Positions 49,754-58,460 of a DNA stretch of 64,000 nucleotides are shown piece by piece. Below the pieces are notes generated by a model, which saw nothing but the letters and a program-made list of their open reading frames with translations, did no database searches and was not told the origin of the DNA. Positions within the stretch are counted from its first letter, which is position 1. Every line of letters starts with the position of its first letter. The position numbers and the translations under genes were made by a program. Source of the DNA: Mycobacteriales bacterium (GTDB lineage: Bacteria; Actinomycetota; Actinomycetes; Mycobacteriales; CADCTP01); the NCBI GenBank assembly GCA_035995165.1, contig DASYKU010000098.1:1-64000 (forward strand). Direction: 5' to 3'.

Positions 49754-50467
49754 TCAGCCGTCGGCGCCGTGCCCGCCGCCGCTGGACCCACCGCCGGAGC
49801 CGCTGCCGCCGCCACCGCTCGAGCCGGAGCCGCGGCCGGATCCACCGCCGCCGGTCGCGGGCACCGTCGGAGCCGTGTTCCGCGCGCCACCGGCGTCGTC
49901 CCCGGGCGGGTCGTCGGCGCCGTTGCGCCCGGACCCGCTGCCGGAGGTGGCCGAGGTCCGGCCCTTGCCCGAGGTCGGGCTGGGCACGGTCTTCGCCGCC
50001 GGCGCGCTGGTCTTCGCGGCCGGCGTGGTCGGCGCGACCGTCGATGCCGGCGGGGTCACGCCGTTCTCCTGGACCGAGACCGTGTTGCCGTCGTGCCGCG
50101 GCAACGGGTTGCCGTCGAGGACGTCGCCGCCGGAGATCGTGCTGAACAGCAGCACCCAGAGGGTGAACAGCCCGGTGCCGACGACCGCGGTCCCGGCCAG
50201 CCAGCCGCCGACCCGGACGGTCCGGCGGGCGCGGACCAGCCACCGGCCGTCGCTGGCGCGGGCGCCGACGATGTGCCGCAGGGGCACCGCGCCCAGGCGC
50301 TGCCCGCCCGGCGGCGGAGCGGCCGCGGCGGCACCGGACAGGTCGATGGTCGTGGTACGGGCCTCGGACGGCGCGCCCGGCGGGCGCCCGGCGAACGCGT
50401 CGGTGCTCGGCTCGCGCTCGGGCGGTCCGTCCGGAGGTGCCGAAGCACCGGGGGCCACCGCAACCAC
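49754..50467 (-). CDS. Membrane protein with Gly/Ser-rich C-terminal tail
   Basis: 237-residue protein of unknown family. After about 85 Pro/Ala-rich cytoplasmic residues there is one hydrophobic segment (VGGWLAGTAVVGTGLFTLWV LLFSTISGG), then a Thr/Pro/Ala linker (STVAPTTPAAKTSAPAAKTV) and a C-terminal run of Gly and Ser of about 35 residues. The GTG at 50467 lies 6 bases after AAGGAGG; a TTG two codons upstream abuts that site. The layout suggests a single-pass protein with an extended extracytoplasmic tail, perhaps anchoring or guiding the polymer. Confidence 0.7.
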   Translation of the reverse strand: MVAVAPGASAPPDGPPEREPSTDAFAGRPPGAPSEARTTTIDLSGAAAAAPPPGGQRLGAVPLRHIVGARASDGRWLVRARRTVRVGGWLAGTAVVGTGLFTLWVLLFSTISGGDVLDGNPLPRHDGNTVSVQENGVTPPASTVAPTTPAAKTSAPAAKTVPSPTSGKGRTSATSGSGSGRNGADDPPGDDAGGARNTAPTVPATGGGGSGRGSGSSGGGGSGSGGGSSGGGHGADG

Positions 50468-50625
50468 GGTCAACCTCCTTCATCCGGGGACGCAGCTGTG
50501 GGAGCAGTCTCCCATCCCGCCGCTACCCCGTCAGGTGTCCGAAGGTCCTACGACCAGAGGACCCCGGCCGTACCGGAGTACTAGGACGCAGGTGCAATGG
50601 AGATCCGTGCCCCTCTGCCAGGACA

Positions 50626-50641
50626 GTTTGAACCGTCAAAC
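50626..50641. promoter_or_regulatory. Perfect inverted repeat GTTTGA-N4-TCAAAC
   Basis: It lies in the divergent control region of the polysaccharide locus, 57 bp upstream of the epimerase start. The AT-rich half-sites stand out in this GC-rich DNA and suit an operator for a dimeric regulator. Confidence 0.45.
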
Positions 50642-50649
50642 AGCAGATG

Positions 50650-50674
50650 TCCCGGCGGTGACTGACCGCCGGGA
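50650..50674 (+). promoter_or_regulatory. Leader hairpin of the rightward polysaccharide operon
   Basis: A perfect 10-bp stem (TCCCGGCGGT/ACCGCCGGGA) with loop GACTG ends 23 bases before the epimerase ATG. It may control translation or elongation, or may simply stabilise the 5' end. Confidence 0.45.
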
Positions 50675-50697
50675 ACGGTCGGGGGCGAGGAGCCACC

Positions 50698-51684
50698 ATG
50701 AGAGCAGTCATCACGGGAAGCGCCGGTTTCATCGGCAGCCACCTGGCCGAGCGACTCGTGGCCGAGGGGTGGTGGGTGACCGGGGTCGACTCGTTCAGCC
50801 CCTTCTACGCGACCGCCGACAAGGAGGCGAACCTCGCCGGCCTGGTCGGCGAGCGCCGGTTCGACCTGGTCCGTGCGGACGTTGCGACCACCCCCCTGCA
50901 CAAGTTGCTTGCTGACCGCCCGTTGATCGTTCACCTTGCAGCGCAGCCTGGTGTGTTGGGCAGTTTCGGAACCGGCTTCAACCAGTACCTGCAGGACAAC
51001 CTGCTGGCGACGCAGCGCCTGTTCGAGGCCGCCGCGAGCGCCGGGTGCCCGCGGGTCGTCTATGCCTCCTCCTCGTCCGTGTACGGCGACGCCGAGGCGT
51101 ACCCCTGCTTCGAGGACTACACCCCCACCCGTCCTCGCTCCCCGTACGGCGTGACCAAGCAGGCCTGCGAGAAGCTCGCCGAGGTCTACGCCGGGATGGG
51201 CCTGCCCACGGTCGGCATGCGGTTCTTCACCGTGTACGGCCCGCGCCAGCGCCCGGACATGGCGATCCGCCGGCTCTGCGAGGCCGCGACCGGCGGCCCG
51301 CACTTCACGCTGCGCGGCGACGGCTCCCAGATCCGCGACTTCACCCACGTCCACGACGCGGTCGACGCGGTCGTCAAGGCGCTGACCGCCGACCACATCG
51401 ACCCGGTGCTCAACATCGGCGGCGGCGAGGAGGCCTCGATGCTGGAGGTCATCCGGCTGCTCGGCCAGATGACCGGCCGGGCCGTCCCGGTCGAGCGCCA
51501 GGCCACCCAGATCGGCGACGTCCGCCGGACCGCCGGCGACACCGGCAAGGCCCGCCGCGGCCTGGGCTGGCGGCCGCGGGTCGCGCTGCGCGACGGGCTG
51601 CGGACCGAGCTGGACTGGGTGCGCGAGCGCCGCGAGGCCGACGTCACCGCCGACATCTCGCTGATCGCCGGGAGGGCGTCGTGA
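50698..51684 (+). CDS. NAD-dependent nucleotide-sugar epimerase (extended SDR)
   Basis: 328-residue sugar-nucleotide epimerase/dehydratase. The NAD motif is ITGSAGFIGSHLAERL; the active site has Ser in VYASSSSVYGD and Y150-x3-K154 in SPYGVTKQA. The C-terminal region has MRFFTVYGPRQRPDMAI and RDFTHVHDAVDAV, typical of UDP-glucuronate/UDP-GlcNAc 4-epimerase relatives. It precedes a UDP-sugar dehydrogenase coupled by GTGA, so it probably epimerises that enzyme's product or substrate. The ATG follows GAGGAG. Confidence 0.92.
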   Translation: MRAVITGSAGFIGSHLAERLVAEGWWVTGVDSFSPFYATADKEANLAGLVGERRFDLVRADVATTPLHKLLADRPLIVHLAAQPGVLGSFGTGFNQYLQDNLLATQRLFEAAASAGCPRVVYASSSSVYGDAEAYPCFEDYTPTRPRSPYGVTKQACEKLAEVYAGMGLPTVGMRFFTVYGPRQRPDMAIRRLCEAATGGPHFTLRGDGSQIRDFTHVHDAVDAVVKALTADHIDPVLNIGGGEEASMLEVIRLLGQMTGRAVPVERQATQIGDVRRTAGDTGKARRGLGWRPRVALRDGLRTELDWVRERREADVTADISLIAGRAS

Positions 51685-52982
51685 CCGCCACGCTGGAGAC
51701 CGCCGTCCACCGCCCCGTGAAGCCGCTGCGGGTCGCCGTCCTCGGCCAGGGCTACGTCGGCCTGCCGCTGTCGATGAGGGCGGTCGCCGCCGGGCACGAC
51801 GTGATCGGCGTCGAGCTGTCCACCGCGCGGGTCAAGCGGCTCGCGGACGGCGACTCGTTCGTCGAGGACGTGCCGCGGGTGGTCCTGGAGGCCGCGCTGC
51901 GCTCCGGCCGGTATGCGATCACCGACGACGCGGCCGCCTGCGAGGGCTTCGACGTCGCCGTGGTCACCGTGCCGACCCCGCTGCACGAGGGCGCGCCCGA
52001 CCTCAGCTTCATCGAGTCCGCCGCGCACATGCTGGCCCCGTACGTGCGGCCGGGCTGCCTGGTCGTGCTGGAGTCCACCACCTACCCGGGCACCACCGAG
52101 CAGCTGTTCGCGCCGATCCTGGAGAACGGCTCCGGGCTCATCGCCGGCACCGACTTCTCCGTCGGCTACAGCCCCGAGCGGATCGACCCGGGCAACCAGA
52201 CCTGGGACCTGGAGACCACCCCGAAGCTGGTCTCCGGCCTGGGCGAGCGGTCGCTGGACCGGACCGACGAGTTCTACTCGACCTTCGTCCAGCGGACCGT
52301 GCGGGTCTCGGACTGCAAGGCCGCGGAGATGGCCAAGCTGCTGGAGAACACCTTCCGGCACGTCAACGTCGCCCTGGTCAACGAGCTGGCGATGTTCGCC
52401 AGCGACCTCGGCATCGACGTGTGGGAGGCGATCGACGCGGCGGCGACCAAGCCGTTCGGGTTCATGAAGTTCACCCCGGGGCCGGGCGTGGGCGGGCACT
52501 GCCTGCCGATCGACCCCAGCTACCTGTCCTGGACCGTACGGCAGCGGCTGGGCCGGTCCTTCCGGTTCGTCGAGCTGGCCAACGACATCAACGACCACAT
52601 GCCCGACTACGTCGCCTCCCGGCTGATGCGGGCGCTGAACCGGCACGGCATCGCGATGTCGCGGGCCCAGGTGCTGGTGCTGGGCCTGGCGTACAAGCGC
52701 AACGCCGGCGACGCCCGGGAGTCCCCGTCGGTGGCGCTGATCCACCGGCTGGTCGCGGACGGGGCCGAGGTCGCGGTGGCCGACCCGCATGTCGTCGAGG
52801 ACATGCCGGTGGACGCGATCACCCGCCGGGTGGAGCTGAGCCGGGAGGAGATCGAGCGGGCCGACGCGGTCGTGCTCGTCACCGACCACGACGCCTTCGA
52901 CTACGACCTGGTCCAGCGGCACGCGAAGCTCGTCCTGGACACCCGGCACCGCCTGGACGGCCCCGATGTCGAGCAGCTCTAA
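51681..52982 (+). CDS. UDP-sugar 6-dehydrogenase, UDP-HexNAc (WecC/TviB-like) type
   Basis: 433-residue NAD-dependent enzyme that oxidises C6 of a UDP-sugar to a uronic acid in two steps. The N-terminal motif is VAVLGQGYVGLPLSMRAVAA. The catalytic Cys274 lies in GPGVGGHCLPIDPSYLSW. That GGHCxPxDP form is characteristic of UDP-GlcNAc/UDP-ManNAc dehydrogenases, whereas UDP-glucose dehydrogenases usually read GGxCFPKD. A UDP-N-acetylhexosaminuronic acid is therefore the favoured product. It overlaps the next gene by 17 bp. Confidence 0.92.
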   Translation: MTATLETAVHRPVKPLRVAVLGQGYVGLPLSMRAVAAGHDVIGVELSTARVKRLADGDSFVEDVPRVVLEAALRSGRYAITDDAAACEGFDVAVVTVPTPLHEGAPDLSFIESAAHMLAPYVRPGCLVVLESTTYPGTTEQLFAPILENGSGLIAGTDFSVGYSPERIDPGNQTWDLETTPKLVSGLGERSLDRTDEFYSTFVQRTVRVSDCKAAEMAKLLENTFRHVNVALVNELAMFASDLGIDVWEAIDAAATKPFGFMKFTPGPGVGGHCLPIDPSYLSWTVRQRLGRSFRFVELANDINDHMPDYVASRLMRALNRHGIAMSRAQVLVLGLAYKRNAGDARESPSVALIHRLVADGAEVAVADPHVVEDMPVDAITRRVELSREEIERADAVVLVTDHDAFDYDLVQRHAKLVLDTRHRLDGPDVEQL

Positions 52983-54057
52983 CGGCCGGCCGCGGGTCGC
53001 GGTCATCCTCTCCGGCTGGCCGCGGGTCTCCGAGTCCTTCGCGCTGAACGAGGTGCTGGCGCTGAAGCGGGCCGGGATGCTCGCCGCGGTGCTGGCGCTG
53101 AAGACCGGCGACGGCGGGCCGCCGCACCCGGCCGCGGCCGAGCTCGAGCCGCTGGTCGAGGTGCTGCCGCCCGGCGACGTCGACGCGCAGGCCGAGGCGG
53201 CCGTGCAGCGGCTGGACGGGATCGGCATCTCGGCCGTGCACGGCTACTTCGCGCACGCGCCGGCCGCGGTGGCCGCCGCGGTCGCGAGCAAGTTCGGCGT
53301 CCCGTACGGGTTCAGCGTGCACGCGCTGGACGCGCGCAAGGTGCCGCGCGACGAGCTCGGCGAGCGTGCCCGCGGCGCGGCCCTCGTGGTCGCCTGCAAC
53401 GACGACGCCGCGGCCGAGGTCGAGGCCGCCGGCACCACCCCGACGGTGGTCCGGCACGGCGTGGACCTGGTCGCCTTCCCGGCGACCCGGCCGGCCGAGC
53501 ACGACCCGGTGCAGCTGCTCGCGGTCGGCCGGCTGGTGGAGAAGAAGGGCTTCGAGGTCCTGCTGGAGGCGCTGTCCCGGCTGGACCGGCCGTACCGGCT
53601 GCGGCTGGTCGGCGACGGCCCGCTGCGCCCGGCGCTGACCGCGCTGATCGACGCGCACCGGCTGGCCGACCGGGTCGAGCTGGTCGGCCGCTGCACGCAC
53701 GCGACGCTGCCGGAGTACTACGCCTCGGCCGACGTGGTCGTGGTCCCCTCCGTGGTCGACTCGGCCGGCGACCGCGACGGCCTGCCGAACGTGGTGCTGG
53801 AGAGCATGGCCAGCCAGCGCCCGGTGGTGGCCAGCGAGGTCGCGGCGATCCCGTCCGCGGTCCGCGACGGCGTCACCGGCACCCTGGTCCCGCCCCGGGA
53901 CCCGGACGCGCTGGCCGCGGCGATCGCGGCGCTGATCGACTCGCCGGCGAGGCGGGCCGAGCTCGGCCGCGGCGCCCGCGCGGTCGCCGAGACCGAGTTC
54001 GGGCTGACCAGCCGGACCGAGGAGTTCTGCCGGGTGCTGGAGCGGGCGTATGGCTGA
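52966..54057 (+). CDS. GT4-family glycosyltransferase
   Basis: 363-residue GT-B retaining glycosyltransferase. The N-terminus VAVILSGWPRVSESFALNEV and the HGYFAHAPAAVA segment resemble colanic-acid WcaL-type enzymes. The donor site has LLAVGRLVEKKGFEVLLEAL and the EX7E-like DRDGLPNVVLESMASQRPVV. It shares this layout with the next gene, with which it overlaps by 8 bp. The two probably add successive sugars to a lipid-linked acceptor. Confidence 0.92.
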   Translation: MSSSSNGRPRVAVILSGWPRVSESFALNEVLALKRAGMLAAVLALKTGDGGPPHPAAAELEPLVEVLPPGDVDAQAEAAVQRLDGIGISAVHGYFAHAPAAVAAAVASKFGVPYGFSVHALDARKVPRDELGERARGAALVVACNDDAAAEVEAAGTTPTVVRHGVDLVAFPATRPAEHDPVQLLAVGRLVEKKGFEVLLEALSRLDRPYRLRLVGDGPLRPALTALIDAHRLADRVELVGRCTHATLPEYYASADVVVVPSVVDSAGDRDGLPNVVLESMASQRPVVASEVAAIPSAVRDGVTGTLVPPRDPDALAAAIAALIDSPARRAELGRGARAVAETEFGLTSRTEEFCRVLERAYG

Positions 54058-55411
54058 GTTCGAGGAACACCGGGACACCATCGGGTACGTCCTGAAGGGC
54101 TACCCGCGCATCTCCGAGCTGTTCATCGCCAGCGAGATCTGGCGGCTGGAGCAGCTCGGACTGCCGCTGCGGCTGTTCGTGCTCAAGCCGGCCGAGGAGA
54201 GCGACCACCACCCGGTCGTCGACAAGATCGAGGCGACCCCGTCGTACCTGCCGGACGCGACCTCGCTGTCGAACACCACCGTGCCGCGCTGGCTGCGGGA
54301 GAACTTCGGCTCGTTCCGGGCGCCGCTGGGCCGCTACGCCCGCAAGCACCCGGTCAAGGTCGCCCGGACCGCGGCGACCGCGCTCCGGCAGGCGATCCGG
54401 GCCCGCAAGGGGCTGCGGCCGCGCTCGATCTACCTCAAGGAGTTCCTGCAGGCCGTCGACCTGGCCGACCGGCTGGACCAGGCCGGGGACGTACGGCACC
54501 TGCACGCGCACTTCGCGCACGGCACCACGACCGTGACCTGGCTGGCCTCGATGCTGACCGGGCTGCCGTTCTCCTTCACCGGGCACGCCAAGGACATCTA
54601 CCGGGAGTCGCTGAACCCGGCCGGGCTGCTGCCGCGCAAGATGCGGGCGGCCTCGTTCGTGGTCACCTGCACCGGCGCGAACAAGGCGCACCTGCAGCGG
54701 CTGGAGCCGACCGCGGACGTGCACCTCATCTACCACGGGCTGAACGCGGACTTCGCCGCGCTGCTGCCGGCGTTCACCGGCATGCGGGCGGAAGCGCGGC
54801 GCATCGAGGGTGACGACGACGAGGAACCTGAGCCTGCCCGGTCCGGAACCGGCCTGAAGGTCGTCGCGGTCGGCCGGATGGTGCCGAAGAAGGGTTTCGA
54901 CGTGCTGGTCGAGGCCGTCGCCGACCTCCGCGACCGCGGCGTCGACCTGGAGCTGGTCATCGCCGGCGAGGACGGCCCGGACGCCGGGCGGATCCGCGCG
55001 CTGGTGGCCGAGCGCTGCCCGGAGCTGGTCCGCTTCACCGGCCCGCTGACCCAGTGCGAGCTGCTGGAGCTCTACCGCAGCGCGAACGTCTTCGCGCTGG
55101 CGTGCCGGGTCGACGGCGACGGCGACCGGGACGGCATCCCCAACGTCATGGTCGAGGCGATGGCGGCCGGGCTGCCGGTCGTCTCGACCGCGGTGTCCGG
55201 CATCCCGGAGCTCGTCCGGGACGGCGAGAACGGGCTGCTGGTGCCGCCCGAGGACCCGGCCGCGCTGGCCGGGGCACTGCTCAAGCTGGCTGCCGACGCG
55301 CCGCTGCGGGACCGACTGGCCGCGGCCGGCCGGGCGACCGTGGCGGAACGGTTCGACGGCGACGTGCTCGCCCGCAGGATGGCGGGGTTGTTTCACGGCG
55401 GCCGGCCGTGA
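54050..55411 (+). CDS. GT4-family glycosyltransferase
   Basis: 453-residue GT-B enzyme. It has GYVLKGYPRISELFIASEIW, LHAHFAHGTTTVTWLASMLT, VVAVGRMVPKKGFDVLVEAV and DRDGIPNVMVEAMAAGLPVV. It resembles the preceding gene and WcaL-like transferases. An acidic insert (EGDDDEEPEPARSG) lies before the C-terminal domain. The stop overlaps the heparinase-like gene start (GTGA). Confidence 0.92.
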   Translation: MAEFEEHRDTIGYVLKGYPRISELFIASEIWRLEQLGLPLRLFVLKPAEESDHHPVVDKIEATPSYLPDATSLSNTTVPRWLRENFGSFRAPLGRYARKHPVKVARTAATALRQAIRARKGLRPRSIYLKEFLQAVDLADRLDQAGDVRHLHAHFAHGTTTVTWLASMLTGLPFSFTGHAKDIYRESLNPAGLLPRKMRAASFVVTCTGANKAHLQRLEPTADVHLIYHGLNADFAALLPAFTGMRAEARRIEGDDDEEPEPARSGTGLKVVAVGRMVPKKGFDVLVEAVADLRDRGVDLELVIAGEDGPDAGRIRALVAERCPELVRFTGPLTQCELLELYRSANVFALACRVDGDGDRDGIPNVMVEAMAAGLPVVSTAVSGIPELVRDGENGLLVPPEDPAALAGALLKLAADAPLRDRLAAAGRATVAERFDGDVLARRMAGLFHGGRP

Positions 55412-57219
55412 CAGCCCCGTTGGTCGCGGGCGGGCCGGCGGTGGAACGGCCGGTGGTGGGGCGACTGCCGGCCGTTCCCCGTTCGGTGTTCTGCGTGATC
55501 GACGACCTCGGGCGTGACCTCGCGGTGGCGCGGGCGGCGAAGGCCGGCCGGTTCAGCCACTGCGGGGTGGCGCTCGACCTGGGCCGCCGCCCCGACTGGA
55601 TCGGCGGCGGTCTCGGCGATCCCGAGTGGCGCATCGAGTGGGTGAAGCTCTACGAGGGTCTCGACCTGGCGTACGCGTGCGTGGCCACCGGGGACGGCGG
55701 GTTCCTGACCGCCTGGGAGGACCTGGTCGAGTCCTTCTGCTACCAGGTCCCGGTCGGGCACGACACGTCCGACGTCTCGGCCCGCCGGATCCAGAACTGG
55801 CTGTACGCCTGGCAGCGGTTCGCCGCCGACCCGGACTTCGCCGGGCTGCGCCCGGGCCTGGCCGAGCTGCTGGTCTCCCGGCTGCGGGCCGACGTCGCGC
55901 ACCTGGAGGCGCACCTCACCCCGGAGCGCAACCACCGCACCCTGGAGCTGTACGCGCTGCTGCTGGCCGGCCTCGCCCTCGACGAGGACATGGTGGCCCG
56001 CCGCGCGCTGAACCGGCTGGCCGCGAACGCCGACACCGACATCTGGGCCGACGGCGTGCACCGTGAGTGCAGCACCGACTATCACCTGATCGTGCTGCGC
56101 TCGCTGCTCGGCGCGATCGCCAACGCCCGCCGCTTCGACCTCGAGGTGCCGCCGGAGCTGCTGGCCGCGGCCGGCCGGGCCTGCGACTTCGCACTGCACG
56201 TGCAGCGCCCCGACGGGCTGACCCCGGCGCTGTCCGACGGCGACCAGGGCGACTTCCGCGCCGTCCTGCTGCTGGGCGCCGACCTGCTGGAGCGCGCGGA
56301 CCTGCGCTGGGCCGCGACCGCCGGCACCGCCGGCAGCGTCCCGGCCGACACCGGCGCCGACTTCCCGGTCGGCGGCTACTTCATCCAGCGCAGCGGCTGG
56401 GGCGACGGCGACCGGGCGTACGCCGACGAGCGCTGGCTGATCCTCGACGCCGGCCCGCTCGGTGACGGCGGCCACGGGCACTACGACCAGCTCTCGGTGG
56501 AGATCGCGGCCGGCGGCCGGCTGCTGGTGGCCGACCCGGGCCGCTACACCTACGACGCCGAGTACGGCACGCTCGACGGCGCCCCCGGCTGGCGGCACTG
56601 GTTCAAGGGCACCGCGGCCCACAACACGGTCTGCGTGGACGGCCTGGACCAGACGCCGTACCGGCCGGGCAAGCCGGCCAAGGGCAAGCCGACCTCGACC
56701 GCGCGGCTGCTGGACCGGTGGACCACCGCCGGGCTGGACCTGCTGCGGGCCGAGGTCACCAGCCCCTGCTACGACGCCGTGCACACCCGGACCGTCGCGT
56801 TCGTCGACGACGACTACTGGATCGTCCACGACCGGCTGCGGGCCGCGACCCCGCACACGTACGAGGCCCGCTGGCACCTGGCCCCGACCGCGGCCGGCGC
56901 GGTCGAGCTGGAGCCGGACCGGCTGGCCGCGCCCGGGCTGCAGCTGCTGACCCCGCTGGGCGAGCTGAGCGTGACCGACGGCTGGATCTCGGCCTCGTAC
57001 GGGCGCAAGCAGCCGGCTCCCGTCGCCGTGCTGGCCGCCGCCGGCGCCGACGTCGACCTGGTCACGGTCATCGTGCCCGGCGGCGACGGGCCGGCCCGGG
57101 CGGAGGCCGAGGTGACCGGCGACCGGGTCGAGGTCCGGGTGCACCGGCCCGGACTCGGCACCGACACCGTGCACTGGTCCCTGGCCGGGTCCGACCACGG
57201 ATGGGAGCGGACATGCTGA
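55408..57219 (+). CDS. Heparinase II/III-family protein without signal peptide
   Basis: 603-residue protein with the (alpha/alpha) toroid plus beta-sandwich layout of heparinase II/III and alginate lyases. The toroid part has NWLYAWQRFAAD, NHRTLELYALLLAGLA and CSTDYHLIVLRSLLGAIANA. The sandwich begins near GGYFIQRSGWGDGD, followed by DAGPLGDGGHGHYDQLSVEI and WFKGTAAHNTVCVDGLDQTP, which carry the conserved His and Tyr candidates for catalysis. Family lyases are usually secreted, but no signal sequence precedes the domain. Alginate and other polymer loci also carry a lyase for length control or repair. Confidence 0.88.
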   Translation: MTAPLVAGGPAVERPVVGRLPAVPRSVFCVIDDLGRDLAVARAAKAGRFSHCGVALDLGRRPDWIGGGLGDPEWRIEWVKLYEGLDLAYACVATGDGGFLTAWEDLVESFCYQVPVGHDTSDVSARRIQNWLYAWQRFAADPDFAGLRPGLAELLVSRLRADVAHLEAHLTPERNHRTLELYALLLAGLALDEDMVARRALNRLAANADTDIWADGVHRECSTDYHLIVLRSLLGAIANARRFDLEVPPELLAAAGRACDFALHVQRPDGLTPALSDGDQGDFRAVLLLGADLLERADLRWAATAGTAGSVPADTGADFPVGGYFIQRSGWGDGDRAYADERWLILDAGPLGDGGHGHYDQLSVEIAAGGRLLVADPGRYTYDAEYGTLDGAPGWRHWFKGTAAHNTVCVDGLDQTPYRPGKPAKGKPTSTARLLDRWTTAGLDLLRAEVTSPCYDAVHTRTVAFVDDDYWIVHDRLRAATPHTYEARWHLAPTAAGAVELEPDRLAAPGLQLLTPLGELSVTDGWISASYGRKQPAPVAVLAAAGADVDLVTVIVPGGDGPARAEAEVTGDRVEVRVHRPGLGTDTVHWSLAGSDHGWERTC

Positions 57220-58460
57220 CCGCGGCCGGGACGATCGGCGTCCGGCACGGCTTCGCGCCGGACCCGGCGCTGCCGGCCCGGGACCTGCTGCTGGACCAGG
57301 ACGCGGCCCGCGACCAGCTGACCGCACTGGACGGCCGGGTCGTCGAGGACTGCGAGCTGGTCCGGGTGAAGTACCGGATCGGCGAGAGCCTGCGCGTCAC
57401 CTACCGGGTCGGCGTGGACGGGACCTGCGGGCTGCGGACGGTCCGGGTGTTCCGGGGCGGCGACAGCGCGTCGGCGTACCGGAAGGCGGCCGGGCCGGGG
57501 GTCGTGCACGACCCGGCCCTGGACGCGGTCTGGTGGTCCTTCCCGGCCGACCGCCGGCTGCAGCGGCTGGACGAGATCCTCCGCCCGGCGCCGGACCTGG
57601 CCGCGCTCGCCTCCGGCTGGGCGACGAGCGAGCTGGTCGAGTACTCCCCCGAGCGGGCCGCGACGTTCCGCGCGCTCGACCGGGCCGGGACGCCGGTCGG
57701 GTACGCCAAGGCGTACGCGCCGGGGACCGTGGACGTGGGCGAGCGGGCCGACCGGTACGGCCGGATCGCCGGCGTACTGGCCGGCGCCGGGCTGAGCTCG
57801 CCGCTGCCGCTGGGCCGCTCCCCCGAGCGTGGCGTGCTGGTCATGCAGCCGATGCCGGGTGTGCAGTGGGGCGAGCTGGACGGGCCGGCGCTGACCGCCG
57901 CGATCCGCCGGCTCGGCGTCGCCATCGCCACCCTGCACGACTCGGGCGACCGCGCCGCGGCCGGGCTGCCCCGCTTCGCCCGCCTGGACGTACGCCGGGT
58001 CGTGCACAGCGCGCACCTCGTCGCGCTGGCCCGCCCGGACGTGTCCCGGCAGGCGCTGCGGCTGGCCGACCGGCTCGCCGACGGGCCGCCCCCCGGCGGC
58101 TCCCCGGTGCCGCTGCACGGCGACTGCCACCCCAAGAACGCGCTCGTCGACGGTGACGCGATCGCGCTGATCGACCTCGACCAGGCCGGCACCGGCCCGG
58201 CCGCGGCCGACATCGGCAGCCTCATCGCCCGGCTGCACCAGGACGGCGACACCGGCGCGATGCGGGCGGCCTTCCTGGCCGGCTACCGGACCGTACGGGC
58301 CCTGCCGGCGGAACGGTCCCTGCGCTGGCACACCGCGGCGGCGCTGGTCGCCGAACGGGCCGTCCGCGCGGTGAACCGGGTGCACCTGCCCACGCTCGAC
58401 CGGCTCGGGGACCTGCTCCGGACCGCGGACGACGTGTTGTTGAACGGAGTTGGACTGTGA
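57213..58460 (+). CDS. APH-fold (aminoglycoside phosphotransferase-like) kinase
   Basis: 415-residue protein with a protein-kinase-like fold. The catalytic loop is VPLHGDCHPKNALV (D304, N309), followed by the metal-binding ALIDLDQAGTGPAAADIG (D321, D323). The N-lobe has ELVRVKYRIGESLRVTYRVG with the ATP-binding Lys in it. In a polysaccharide operon it more probably phosphorylates a sugar, lipid or glycan intermediate than an antibiotic. I chose the ATG at 57213, which overlaps the previous stop; another at 57201 is in frame. Confidence 0.85.
   Translation: MLTAAGTIGVRHGFAPDPALPARDLLLDQDAARDQLTALDGRVVEDCELVRVKYRIGESLRVTYRVGVDGTCGLRTVRVFRGGDSASAYRKAAGPGVVHDPALDAVWWSFPADRRLQRLDEILRPAPDLAALASGWATSELVEYSPERAATFRALDRAGTPVGYAKAYAPGTVDVGERADRYGRIAGVLAGAGLSSPLPLGRSPERGVLVMQPMPGVQWGELDGPALTAAIRRLGVAIATLHDSGDRAAAGLPRFARLDVRRVVHSAHLVALARPDVSRQALRLADRLADGPPPGGSPVPLHGDCHPKNALVDGDAIALIDLDQAGTGPAAADIGSLIARLHQDGDTGAMRAAFLAGYRTVRALPAERSLRWHTAAALVAERAVRAVNRVHLPTLDRLGDLLRTADDVLLNGVGL

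Noticed and set aside
51681-52982. UDP-glucose 6-dehydrogenase assignment
   Set aside because: The active-site form GGHCLPIDP fits the UDP-HexNAc dehydrogenase clade better than GGxCFPKD, so the general call was kept with HexNAc favoured.
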